NCBI GenBank assembly: GCA_963383645.1
Contig: OY726579.1
Span: 2,473,778-2,537,777 of the forward strand
DNA length: 64,000 bases
Direction: 5' to 3'
Source of the DNA: Muscardinus avellanarius
Lineage: Eukaryota; Chordata; Mammalia; Rodentia; Gliridae
Shown here: one piece after another, positions 55,410 through 64,000 of the stretch
How the letters are laid out: every line of letters starts with the position of its first letter
How positions within the stretch are numbered: position 1 is the first letter of the stretch
Position numbers and translations under genes: made by a program
The notes under the pieces: generated by a model
Databases searched by the model: none
Told to the model about the DNA's origin: nothing
Seen by the model: only the letters and a program-made list of their open reading frames with translations

Positions 55410-56155
55410 CCGGGCGCGGTGGGCACGCTTGTCATCCCCGCGCTCGGGAGGCGGAGACAGGAGGATGGCGCAGGTTCCAAGCCAGCCGCGCTGGCGTAAG
55501 AGACCCTGTTTCCAAATAAAAATATAAAAAGAGGTCTGGGGGTGTAGCCCGGAGGTAGAAGGGTTTCCAGGAACCCCAGAAACATCACCAAAAAAAAAAA
55601 AAAAAAACCAAGTGAATACTTTTGAAAAGTAATGAACCAATTTTTTTTTTTTTTTTTTTTTTTTGCAGTACTGGGAATGGAACCCAGGGGCATTTTACCT
55701 TGTGCTACACCCCCAGCCCTGTTTGTTATTCTTTATTTTGAAACAGGGTCTCACTAAGTTGCAGAAGGCCTTACTAAGTAGCTGAGGCTGGCTTTGAACC
55801 CAGATCCTCCTGTCTCAGCCTCCCCAATGCTGGGATGACAAGCGTGCGCCACCACGCCAGCTTATATTTGGTTTTGAAATAGGGTCTCATCTGGTTGATG
55901 AGAGTCTCCCTGCTACTTCCTGACACGGTCCTTGAACCTGCAATCTCCCTGTCTCAGCCTCTCAAGTACTGAGACGTAAGCGTATGCCACAATGCCTGAC
56001 TTACCCCCAACCCTATTTTATTTTTTATTTTGAAACAGGGTCTTGCTGGGTTGATAGTCTCACTACTTGCTGAAGCTGTCCTCAAACCTATAATCCTCCT
56101 GTCTCAGCCTCCCACATACTGGGATTACAAGTGTGTACCACCACACCCATCTTAA
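55410..56155. repeat. Sense form B followed by three antisense SINE pieces
   Basis: Form B 55410-55590 (short-loop inverted repeat 'agccagccgcgctggc') with an A-run. T-run plus antisense form A 55640-55862. Antisense B1 halves 55863-56002 and 56016-56153. Confidence 0.85.
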
Positions 56156-56169
56156 AAAGGTTTTTTTTT

Positions 56170-56367
56170 TTTTTTTTAAGTAAAAATTTGTGTCAAAAAT
56201 TTGGGAGGCCAAGACAAGAGGATCGTGCGTGGTTCTCGGCCAGCCTCAGCTACTTAGTGAGGCCCTCTGCAACTCAGTGAGACCCTGTTTCAAAATAAAG
56301 ACTAAAAAATAGGGCTGGGGGTGTAGCTCTGAGGTAAAGAACCCCTGTGTTCCATCCCCAGTACCTC

Positions 56368-56424
<57 letters not shown>

Positions 56425-56600
56425 CGCACACTCAGGTGTGGTGGCGCGCACTCATAGTCCAGTACTTTGGGAAGCTGAGATGGGAGGATTGCAGGTTCAA
56501 AGCCAGCCTTGGCAACTTATCAAGGGTCTCACGAGACCCTGTTTCCAAATACTATTTGATAAAATTGGGCTGCTGTCATGTTGGAGATAGAATGCCTCAG
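56170..56600 (+). repeat. SINE, (GA)n and a second SINE
   Basis: T-run, then a 5'-truncated form A (56200-56368). (GA)n 56370-56424. A second SINE (56432-56600) with a degraded dID. Confidence 0.83.
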
Positions 56601-57241
56601 AGACAGAGTAACAAGCAGTCAAGTGCTAAGGACTCAGCCCTCCAAGGAGACTTTCTTTTTGACTTAATTGAGTTTTGACACATGACGGAGAAGGGTGAGA
56701 TCTTTTCTCAGTACGCAGCTCAGGGGGGTTTGACGCTTGCTGTCTCCCACCTACCATCCTCTTACATCCATCTCCTGGACGATCCCCTGTCCGACACTTC
56801 TGGACAGGCCACACTAAACAGACAAGTGGTGCCTGACGGGAAGTCAGACCTGAGAGGGGATGGGAAAAAATAAATAAATAAAACGCTTAGCTCTCCTAGG
56901 TTGGCAACAGATTGACTCCGCTCGTCCAACCCTTTCTAAACAAGCTTAAAAGGTTTGCTTTTCCATTAAGAGCAATTAAGCAAGCGCCCGGTGAGAGCTG
57001 CTTGACCTAGACCTAGGTACGAGCGCCGCACTTCACTGGGTACTCAAGAGGCCGCCGCCGGAGCCCGGCGACCATCGCGGCTGCCTTCGGGCCTCCTGTG
57101 TTCGCAGGTTCTCAAACGCGAGGTGCACTCTAGCTCAAAGTGCAAATTACACAAATAAGCACAAATGAATTCGGGTACCTGAAAACGAGGCACCACAGCC
57201 TGAGTGGTGGGTTCGCTGACATGAACCTGCACTGACCACAC
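56601..57241. other. Longest repeat-poor stretch of intron 3
   Basis: 640 bp without a recognised element. A small GC-rich patch lies at 57040-57100. No exon recognised. Confidence 0.4.
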
Positions 57242-57958
57242 ATCCTTTTTTTTTATGTATTTATTTATTTTGGTACTGGGCAATCTGCCTCTAAGCTACA
57301 CCCCCAGTACTATTTTTTTTTTGGGGGGGTGGGTCTGGGGATGGAACCCAGAGGCATCTGTCCTCCGAGCTACACCCCCTGCCCTATTTTTTATTATTTA
57401 TTTTATTACTATTATTTATTTTGTGTGTGTGTGTGTGTGTTACTGGGGTTCCTGAAAACCCTTCTACCTCCGGGCTACACTCCCAGACCCATTTTATTTA
57501 TTTATTTATTTTTTTAATTTGGAAACAGGGTCTCTTAAGCCAGCGCAGCTGGCTTCGAACCTGTGCGATCCTCCTGTCTCCACCTCCAAAGCGTGGGGAT
57601 GACAAGCGTGCCCACCACAACCAGCTTTATTCTTTATTTTTGAAACAGGGTCTCACTAAGTTGTGGAGGGCCTCACTAAGTAACTGAGGCTGGCCGAGAA
57701 CCAAGTGTGCGCCACCACCCCCGGCTTAATTATTTTATTTATTTATTTATTTATTTAGAGATACTGGAGATGGAACCCATGGGCATTCTACCTCCAAGCT
57801 ACACCTCCAGCCCTATTTTTTAGTCTTTATTTTGAAACAGGGTCTCACTGAGTTGCAGAGGGCCTCACTAAGTAGCTGATGCTGTCTTCGAACCGCGTTC
57901 CTCCTGTCTCAGCCTCCGGAATGCTGGGATGACAAGCGTGCGCCACCACGCCCACCTT
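57242..57958 (-). repeat. Two lone dID halves, form B, B1 half and form A, all antisense
   Basis: dID 57270-57310 (with a deletion), dID 57316-57400, (GT)n plus form B 57421-57615, B1 half 57622-57728 and form A 57735-57958 with an (ATTT)n tail. Confidence 0.85.
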
Positions 57959-57984
57959 AATTATTTTATTTTTTTAAATAGGAC

Positions 57985-58080
57985 ATGTGAGCCTGGAATG
58001 GTGGCACACACTTCCCCAGTACCACAAAGTAAGTAAGTAAGTAAGTAAGTAAATAAATAAATAAATAAATAAGCAAATAA
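57985..58080 (+). repeat. Minimal SINE remnant with (GTAA)n(ATAA)n tail
   Basis: The B1 head 'gtggcacacacttccccagt' joins directly to the dID 3' end, the same type of internal loss as at 1193. Tail repeats run 58028-58078. Confidence 0.75.
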
Positions 58081-58203
58081 AAAGGGAGGGAGCTCAGACT
58101 ACAGAACAGGCTTTTAATATAAACTTGTAATGAGAAAAGAAAATTGTGAAATTCAAATGCAACGGAATCATACTTTTGAAACATTTTTACCTAAAGTACA
58201 CAC

Positions 58204-58440
58204 AGCCGGGCAGGCTGGCTCATGTTTGTCATCCCAGCGCTTGGGAGGCCGAGACAGGAAGATCACAGGTTTGCAGCCAGCCTCAGCTACTTAGTGAGGC
58301 TCTGGGTAACTTTCCAAAACAGTGAGGCCCTGTTTCAAAATAAATAATAAAGAAAAAATAGGACTGGGGGTATAGCTCAGAGGCAGAATGTGCCTGGGTT
58401 CCATCCCCAGTACCGCAAAGAAAAAATAAAATAAAATACA
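58204..58440 (+). repeat. Form A SINE
   Basis: Head 'agccgggcaggctggctcat', B1 half, dID 'ggttccatccccagtaccgc'. Confidence 0.87.
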
Positions 58441-58499
58441 CTCGTATAAAAAGTGACTGCAAAAAATAAAATAAATAGCAGCCTTCATTTCTCTTTCTT

Positions 58500-58850
58500 T
58501 TTATTCACATCTATATAGTTGTATATTTATGGAAATCTATAACATATAAATATGATGTGTTATATTTAACAATATATGTTAAAATATATATGTAATATAT
58601 ATGTATGTATGTATGTATGTGTGTGTGTGTGTGAATATATATCTGCATGTGTGGTAGATGGGATGGAACCCAGGGACATTCTACCTCCGAGCTACACACA
58701 CCCTCAGCCCTATTTCTTATTATTTTGAAACAGGGTCTCACTGAGTTAAAAAGGACCTAGTAGCTGAGGCTGTCTGTGAAGCTGCGATCCTCCTGTCTCA
58801 GCCTCCCAAGTGCTGGGATGACAAGCGTGCGCCACCACGCCCATCTCTAG
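58500..58850 (-). repeat. AT/GT-rich tract and antisense form A SINE
   Basis: (TA/TATG/GT) low complexity 58540-58635. SINE 58650-58850, ending 'ccaccacgcccatct'. Bases 58851-59130 (280 bp next to exon 3) show nothing recognised. Confidence 0.85.
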
Positions 58851-59130
58851 GCCTCTACTTAGCAATATAATGCTAAGTATACCCAAGACCAGCTCAAGGC
58901 AGGTGGGATGCGTCCTCAGATACCAGCCTTGGTCTGCGCCTTTTGCATCAGATCGAGTGCCCTGGATGTGTGCGGCTGTTACTCTGGAGAATCTGCAGCC
59001 AGAGAATGGTTAGATGTTAAGAGAGAGGGGACGGAGGTCGTGGTGGTGGCGCCCATAGCTTGGATTTTTCATTCAAGCCTTTCCCAGGAAGCCACAGAGT
59101 AATCTGAGGACCTGTGGAAACATTACTTAC

Positions 59131-59205
59131 TGCCTGCTGGATATCAGTCTTCACGCGTTCACTTAGCATGCCTTCGAAGACAAAGGAGTCGCCAAACTTC
59201 TCAGC
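59131..59205 (-). CDS. SUMF1: SUMF1 exon 3
   Basis: The 75-nt exon encodes residues 148-172, starting [20 protein letters not shown] and ending DIQQA. Human differs by Q for R and N for D near the end. It forms part of the first half of the FGE fold. Acceptor 'tcgcag' right of 59205, donor GTAAGT from 59130, phase 0 at both ends, so the exon could be skipped without a frameshift. Confidence 0.96.
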
Positions 59206-59259
59206 CTGCGAGGGAGGGAGGAAATTAAACTCCAGATAAGGTCACTGTAACGGGTCCTG

Positions 59260-59826
59260 CGTGAGCCCTTTTCTTTTTTTCTTTTGCGGGTCTGGGGATG
59301 GAACCCAGAAGCATTCGACCTCTGAGCTCCACCCCCTGCCCTATTTTTTATTCTATATTTTGAAACCGGGTCTCACTGAGTTGCCGAGGGCCTCACTAAG
59401 TAGCCGAGGCTGGCCGCGAACCGCGATCCTCCGGTCTCAGCCTCCCGAATGCTGGGATGACAAGCGTGCGCCACCACGCCCGGCTGTGAGCCATTTTCTT
59501 TACATGCTACGTAAGTGATCTTCTCCCCAGATGAACTTGAGTTTTTCCTATGACTTCCCAGAAGACTCAGAAATGACTTGACATTGGGCTTCTTCTAAAA
59601 ATAGGCTCTTAGCTGGGCGTGGTGGCGCACGCTTGTAATCCCAGCACTTGGGAGGCTGAGACAGGAGGCTCGCACAGGTTCGAAGCCAGCCTCAGCTACT
59701 GAGTGAGGCTCTCAGCAACTTAGTGAGACCCTGTTTCCAAATAAAATATAAAATAGATCTGAGATTATAGCCCGGAGGTAGAAAAGGCCCTGGGTTCTAC
59801 TCCCAGTACCGTTTAAAAAAAAAAAA
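59260..59826. repeat. Intron 2: antisense form A and sense form C SINEs
   Basis: 59265-59486 (ending 'ccaccacgcccggct') and 59610-59812 (head 'agctgggcgtggtggcgcac') with an A-run to 59826. The A-run reads as a U-run in the SUMF1 transcript 50-60 nt after the exon 2 donor. Confidence 0.87.
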
Positions 59827-59873
59827 GTTATAGGAAAGAGATTCCTCTTCCTGTCTCTTCCTGGCCTCCTCAC

Positions 59874-60047
59874 CTCTGTCAAATAACCAGTTGAGTTGAC
59901 GAACTTCTCAAATTCCGCGTTGCTGACCTCGTAGGCGTCCATATAGAAGGCGTCTACAGCCACTCTCCGAGCAGGAGCTTCCCCATCCTGCTGGATCTGC
60001 GGGTCGTCGGTGCCCATGGTGAACACTCCAGCAGGAATGAGGACCAT
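59874..60047 (-). CDS. SUMF1: SUMF1 exon 2
   Basis: The 174-nt exon encodes residues 90-147, starting [20 protein letters not shown]. The start of the FGE-sulfatase domain ([10 protein letters not shown]) is followed by [20 protein letters not shown] and STGYLTE. Asn140 in NST corresponds to the single N-glycan site of human FGE (Asn141). Acceptor 'actgcag' right of 60047, donor GTGAGG from 59873. Substitutions from human are few and conservative (for example AVDAFY for TIDAFY). Confidence 0.97.
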
Positions 60048-60183
60048 CTGCAGTGTAAGAGGAGCGCAGAAAGTCACTTGGCACCAACAGCTAGGAAACT
60101 GCCCCATCCTAAAGTCAACAGGACCACTCTCGAACACCGTGAAGGAGAATCAGAAGCCAAAAACGGCGTGAAGATCCTTCAGG

Positions 60184-60870
60184 AAGCCGGGCATGGTGGC
60201 GCACCCTTGTCATCCCCGCGCTTGGGAGGCGGAGACAGGAGGATCGCGCAGGTTCGAAGCCAGCCGCACTGGCTTAATAGACCCTGTTTCCAAATAAAAA
60301 TATAAAATAGGTCTGGGAGTGTATCCCGGAGGTAGAAGGGCTTCCAGGAACCCCAGTACCTCCAAAAATAAAAATAGGCCACCACGCCCTATTTTCTTTT
60401 TAATTATCATAATTATTTTGTGTATGTGGTACTGGGAATTCAACCTAAGGACATTCTACTCTCTGAGCTATATCCCTAGACCTATTTTATTTTTTTTAAT
60501 CTGAAACAGTCTTGCTAAATTGCAGAGGGCCTCTCTAACTGGCCAAGGCTGGCTGTGAACCTGTGATCCTCCTGTCTCAGCCTCCTATGCACTATGATTA
60601 CAGGCATGTGCCATCATGCTTGGCTTTTCTGAATTATTTTTTAAAAACATATATAAATGTCGGGCGTGGTGGCTCAATCTTGTAATCCCAGCACTTGGGA
60701 GGCAGACAGGAAGATCGCACAGGTGCGAAGCCAGCCTCAGCTACTGAGTGAGGCTCTTGGCAACTTAGTGAGACACTGTTTCCAGGTAAAATAAAAAATA
60801 GGGTAGGGAGTGTAGCTCTGAGGTAGAATGCCCCTGGGTTCCAGCCCCAGACCCGCAAAAAAAAAAAAAA
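60184..60870. repeat. Intron 1 SINEs: sense form B, antisense form A, sense form C-like
   Basis: 60184-60365 (inverted repeat 'agccagccgcactggctt'), antisense 60424-60628 and sense 60659-60858 followed by an A-run. A 16-bp stub 'aggccaccacgccctatt' at 60378 suggests an older SINE was split. Confidence 0.85.
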
Positions 60871-60889
60871 ATTATAACTGCATAATTCA

Positions 60890-61060
60890 GAATTGGCAAG
60901 AAGAGAAATGACTAGAATATCCATCAATGGGTGAATATAACAAAATGTAGCCTACCCATAAAATGGATACTCAGCCACAAAAAGAATGAAGTACTAGCTC
61001 ACGCTACAACAAACATGAGTCTGCAAAGTGTTCCTGCCAGCAGAATCTGTTCCCAAAAAG
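60890..61060 (+). repeat. Old L1 3' fragment
   Basis: 'tatccatcaatgggtgaata', 'acaaaatgtagcctacccat' and 'gccacaaaaagaatgaagta' are in the order typical of an L1 ORF2/3' UTR boundary. Confidence 0.75.
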
Positions 61061-61084
61061 ATTAAAACAAAACCTACACCCCCA

Positions 61085-61508
61085 ACCGGTACTGGGAATG
61101 GAAGGCACACAGGGGCATTCTGCCTCCGAGATACACCCCCAGCCCTATTTCTTATTCTTTTTGGGGTTTTTTTTGCAGGTCTGGGGATGGAACCCAGGGC
61201 CATTCCACCTCTGAGCTACACCCCCTGCCCTATTTTTAATTCTTTATTTTGAAACCGGGTCTCACTGAGTTGCAGAGGGCCTAGTAAGTAGCTGAGGCTG
61301 TCCGCGAACCCCGATCCTCTGGTCTCAGCCTCCCGAATGCTGGGATTACAAGCCTGCGCCACCACACCGGGCTCTTTTTTTTATTTTTGAAACAGGGTCT
61401 CACTGAGTTGCAAAAGACCTAAGTAGCTGAAGCTGTCCCCGAACCTGCGTTCCTCTTGTCTCAGTCCCCACATACTGGGATGACAAGTATGCGCCATCAC
61501 ACCCGCTC
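61085..61508 (-). repeat. dID half, form A SINE and B1 half, antisense
   Basis: dID 61086-61160, SINE 61172-61375, B1 half 61377-61508. Same order of pieces as at 45765-46172. Confidence 0.82.
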
Positions 61509-61619
61509 CGTAGCAGCTCTTCCAGAAGGCTTTGTGTTGACCCGCCCTTGGAAGGGTATGGGTGTTATATTTAGCCCCCTCTGATGCGAACTTCTATCTA
61601 TCCCAACAGTTCATTCCCT

Positions 61620-61715
61620 CCCGTGTGTCTGTCTGTCTGTCTGTCTCCCCCCCACACACACAGCATTTTACTTACACGTTTTCATATTCACTAGATTTTT
61701 GGCTAGGGAAGATTT

Positions 61716-61754
<39 letters not shown>

Positions 61755-62155
61755 GTAGTACAAAGGAATGAACCCAGAGACATTCTACTTCTGAGCTATA
61801 CTCCTGCCCCTATTTTCTTTTTTTTTTTTCTTTCTTTCTTTCTTTTTTTTTTTTTTTTTTTTTTTTTTTGGTGGTACTGTGGTTACTGGAAACCCTTCTA
61901 CCTCCTGGGTACACTCCCCGTACCTATTTTTATACTTTTTTATTTGGAAACAGGGTCTTTTAAGCCAGCAAGGCTGGCTTCGAACCCGCGCCATCCTCCT
62001 GTCTCCGCCTCCCAAGCGGGGGAATTACAAGCGTGCGCCACCACACCCGGCCTTTATTTTTTTACTCTGAAACAGGGTCTCACTAAGTTGCAGAGGGTCT
62101 CGCTAAGAAGCTGAGGCTGGCTGCAAATTTGCAATCCTCCTGAGGATTATCCTGA
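61620..62155 (-). repeat. (TCTG)n, (TTTA)n, SINE split by a form B copy
   Basis: TCTG/C/CA low complexity 61622-61660. (TTTA)n 61711-61755. dID of an older SINE 61757-61815. T/TTTC run plus form B 61820-62052. The older SINE resumes with its B1 half to about 62145. Bases 61509-61619 are unassigned. Confidence 0.82.
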
Positions 62156-62555
62156 GCCTCCACAGCCGGCTCAGCAATCAATTTGTAATTCCTACAGCCC
62201 CGGCATCTAGCACACTGTGTAGTCCACTGTAGACACCAAGACATCTTCACTGAATGACTGGGCTCATGAATATTAATGAACATGAATATAAATGAGAACC
62301 TGATTCTTTGAATTATTCATAACCACAATTATAATAATCCTGTCCCATTTGTAACAGGTAGGCAGCAGGTCAGTATCACAGGGACACTCGCGTGACAGCC
62401 GCGCCTCAGGACTAAACTAAACAGGACTAAACAGGTAAACAGGTTTACCTGTTCTTCCGTTTGCTGAGTGTATGGGACACAAGATTCTACAGTTCTCAGA
62501 GCTGAGAACTGTACGCAGTTCTACAAAGCAGAAAAACTCAAGTCTTGGCCTGGTG
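62156..62555. other. Unique intron 1 sequence
   Basis: Nothing recognised. 'ctaaacaggactaaacagg' forms a very short local repeat near 62415. Confidence 0.35.
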
Positions 62556-63092
62556 TGGTGGCGTACACTTTTAATCACAGGACTTAACAGGCTGAGACAG
62601 GAGAATCACGGGTTCGAGGACAGCCTCAGCAAATAGTAAGACTCTCATTAACTTAACGAGACCCTGCTTCAAAGATTTAAAAAAAAAAAAAAAACAAGAG
62701 CGGGTCGTGGTGGCGCACGTTTGTAATCCCCGCGCTTGGGAGGCAGAGACAGGAGGATCACACGGGTTCGAAGCCAGCCTCAGCTACTTAGTGAGGGTCT
62801 CAGCAATTTAGTGAGACCCTGTTTCCAAATAAAGTATAAAATAGGTCTGGGAGTATAGCCCGGAGGTAGAAAAGCCCCTGGGTTCCACTCCCAGTACCAC
62901 AAAAAAAGGAAAGAAAAAAAGAAAAGAAAAGAAAAGAAAATAGGGCTGAGGGTGTAGCTAGGAGGTAGAATGCCCCTGGTTTCCATCTCCAGTACAGCAA
63001 TAAATAAATAAGTAAATAAGTAAGTAAATAAATAAATAAAATAGGGCTGAGGTCTGGCTTAGAGGTAGAATGCTCCAGGGTCCAGTCCTTGG

Positions 63093-63147
<55 letters not shown>

Positions 63148-63465
63148 TCGAAGCTGGGCGTGGTGGCGCATGCTTGTAATCCCAGCACTTGGGAGGCTGA
63201 GACTGGAGGATCATGGTTCGCGGCCAGCCTCAGCTATTTAATGAGGCCCTCCGGTGTCAAAATAAAGAACAAAATACAGGGCAGGGGGTGTAGTCCGGAG
63301 GTCGAATGTCCGCAAAAAAAAAAAAAAAAAAAAAAGTATTATGCCCCTGGGGTTCAATCTTCAGTACCGCAAAATAAATAAATAAATAAATAAATAATAA
63401 ATGTAAAATAGAGCTAGGGGTATAGCTTGGAGGCAGAATGCCTCTGAGTTCAACCTTTAGGACAG
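62556..63465 (+). repeat. SINE cluster upstream of the CpG island
   Basis: B1 half 62556-62675, form C 62702-62905, lone dIDs 62944-62998 and 63044-63093, (CA)n 63095-63144, form A 63152-63310 (the dID replaced by an A-run 63314-63335), dID remnant 63337-63370, (AAAT)n 63374-63400 and dID 63408-63462. Mobile elements stop abruptly at about 63465, where the CpG-rich region starts. Confidence 0.85.
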
Positions 63466-63670
63466 AGAGAAGAAGACACACAAATCGTCAGAGCAAACTC
63501 TATGCGGAGCCACAAGGGCCGGCCGTCCTCAGCCGGGCTGGGGAGAAGGAAGTCCAGGTCTCGGGGGTCCGCAGGGGTCCGCGGTGGGGCGTGGCTGCCG
63601 CCTTTACCACCTCCTCCCCAAGCCCCTGGCCTCGCCCTTCCCGCCCTCCTGCGAGGACCCGCGGGCGCAC

Positions 63671-63937
63671 CTTGGAGGGCGCGAGGGCCGGATCCCCAGG
63701 GCGCGCGCGCGGGCCGTTGGCCTCCCGCGAGTACCGCCGCGCTGCCGCCGAGGCGCCATGGGCCCCGGGCCGCTGTGGCGAGCCGCAGCCGCACGACCCC
63801 GCGCCGGCCTCGGCGCCCACCCCGGGCCCGGCCTCGCCGCGCCCCGCCGCGCCGCACGCCAGCAAGAGCAGCGGCAGCAGGACGCGCTGGAGCCCGGAGC
63901 AGCAGCCGCAAGCCGGGCCCGGCGCGGGCGCAGCCAT
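63671..63937 (-). CDS. SUMF1: SUMF1 exon 1 (coding part; signal peptide)
   Basis: 267 nt encoding residues 1-89. ATG at 63937-63935 in a strong Kozak context (A at -3, G at +4: 'atcaacatgg'). Residues 15-32 ([18 protein letters not shown]) are a signal peptide for ER entry. [15 protein letters not shown] holds Cys49 and Cys51, matching the human Cys50/Cys52 pair used for dimer formation and ERp44 retention. RRYSR at 67-71 matches the site where human FGE is cleaved by proprotein convertases. The exon ends SK at donor GTGCGC (63670). It is one codon shorter than human, and the N-terminal linker is the most diverged part, as expected. Confidence 0.95.
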
Positions 63938-63949
63938 GTTGATCCGCGA

Positions 63950-63976
63950 GTCATGTGACCCGGCCGGTCACGTGGC
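63950..63976. promoter_or_regulatory. Two E-boxes resembling CLEAR elements
   Basis: gtcatgtgac (63950-63959) and gtcacgtggc (63967-63976) each match the palindromic GTCACGTGAC consensus bound by TFEB/TFE3 at lysosomal genes with one mismatch in the first case and one in the second. They lie 13-40 bases upstream of the start codon. TFEB control of SUMF1 is an inference from position and sequence. Confidence 0.55.
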
Positions 63977-64000
63977 CCGCCCTCCTTAAAGGGGCCGCGT

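Larger units (their letters stand above)
63480..64000. promoter_or_regulatory. SUMF1: CpG island and SUMF1 promoter region
   Basis: The last 520 bases are G+C- and CpG-rich, contain no repeat, and cover the start of intron 1, exon 1 and the proximal promoter. No TATA box is visible in the 63 bases upstream of the ATG. The transcription start is not determinable from the sequence alone and may lie close to the ATG or beyond the window. Confidence 0.85.

Noticed and set aside
63438..63989. Plus-strand open frames of 124-183 codons across SUMF1 exon 1
   Set aside because: CpG-island sequence is stop-poor in all frames; composition is Arg/Pro/Ala-rich and has no domain. The minus-strand exon 1 reading is the one with signal peptide and homology.

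Overview
This is a rodent nuclear genome window. It carries most of one gene, SUMF1 (sulfatase-modifying factor 1, the formylglycine-generating enzyme of the endoplasmic reticulum), on the minus strand. Coding exons 1 to 8 can be placed to the base (63937 down to 4356). All seven complete introns have GT..AG ends, and reading phase is kept across every junction: 267+174+75+83+123+115+114+60 nt = 1011 nt, 337 codons. The final exon, with the second active-site cysteine and the stop codon, is not in the window and should lie beyond base 1. The GC-rich promoter and CpG island are at the right edge (about 63480-64000). No second host gene was recognised.

The rest is intron, and very repeat-rich. 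I count well over 100 copies of one SINE type: a 7SL-derived B1 half joined to a tRNA-Ala/ID-derived half with an internal deletion (the B1-dID architecture), plus many lone dID halves. B1-dID is known from squirrels, dormice, beaver and some hystricognath rodents, so a squirrel-related rodent is likely; I cannot name the species. In the entries below, form A has the full B1 half followed by '...tttcaaaataaagaataaaaa' and a dID; form C reads 'gtttccaaataaa.tataaaataggtctgggagtatagcccgg'; form B is like C but has lost about 30 nt of the B1 half and gained an AGCCAGC..GCTGGCT inverted repeat. Strand '+' means B1 head first on the plus strand, which is antisense to SUMF1.

Layout: 1-4355 intron 8 (partial); 4416-24328 intron 7 (57-bp minisatellite grown from a MIR, solo LTR inside a SINE, tandem dID array); 24443-29495 intron 6; 29611-30401 intron 5; 30525-38592 intron 4 (purine-rich minisatellite split by a 3-kb LINE-1-type element with target-site duplication); 38676-59130 intron 3 (a second, decayed L1 at about 46.2-50.5 kb); 59206-59873 intron 2; 60048-63670 intron 1.

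The observation most worth following is at 30957-33930: an ORF1-only L1-type element bounded by a 17-bp duplication. It has a G-rich promoter-like 5' region, ORF1, no ORF2, an internal antisense piece of an older L1, and then an L1 3' UTR and poly(A). It may be a half-LINE (HAL1-like) nonautonomous family, or a one-off rearranged copy.
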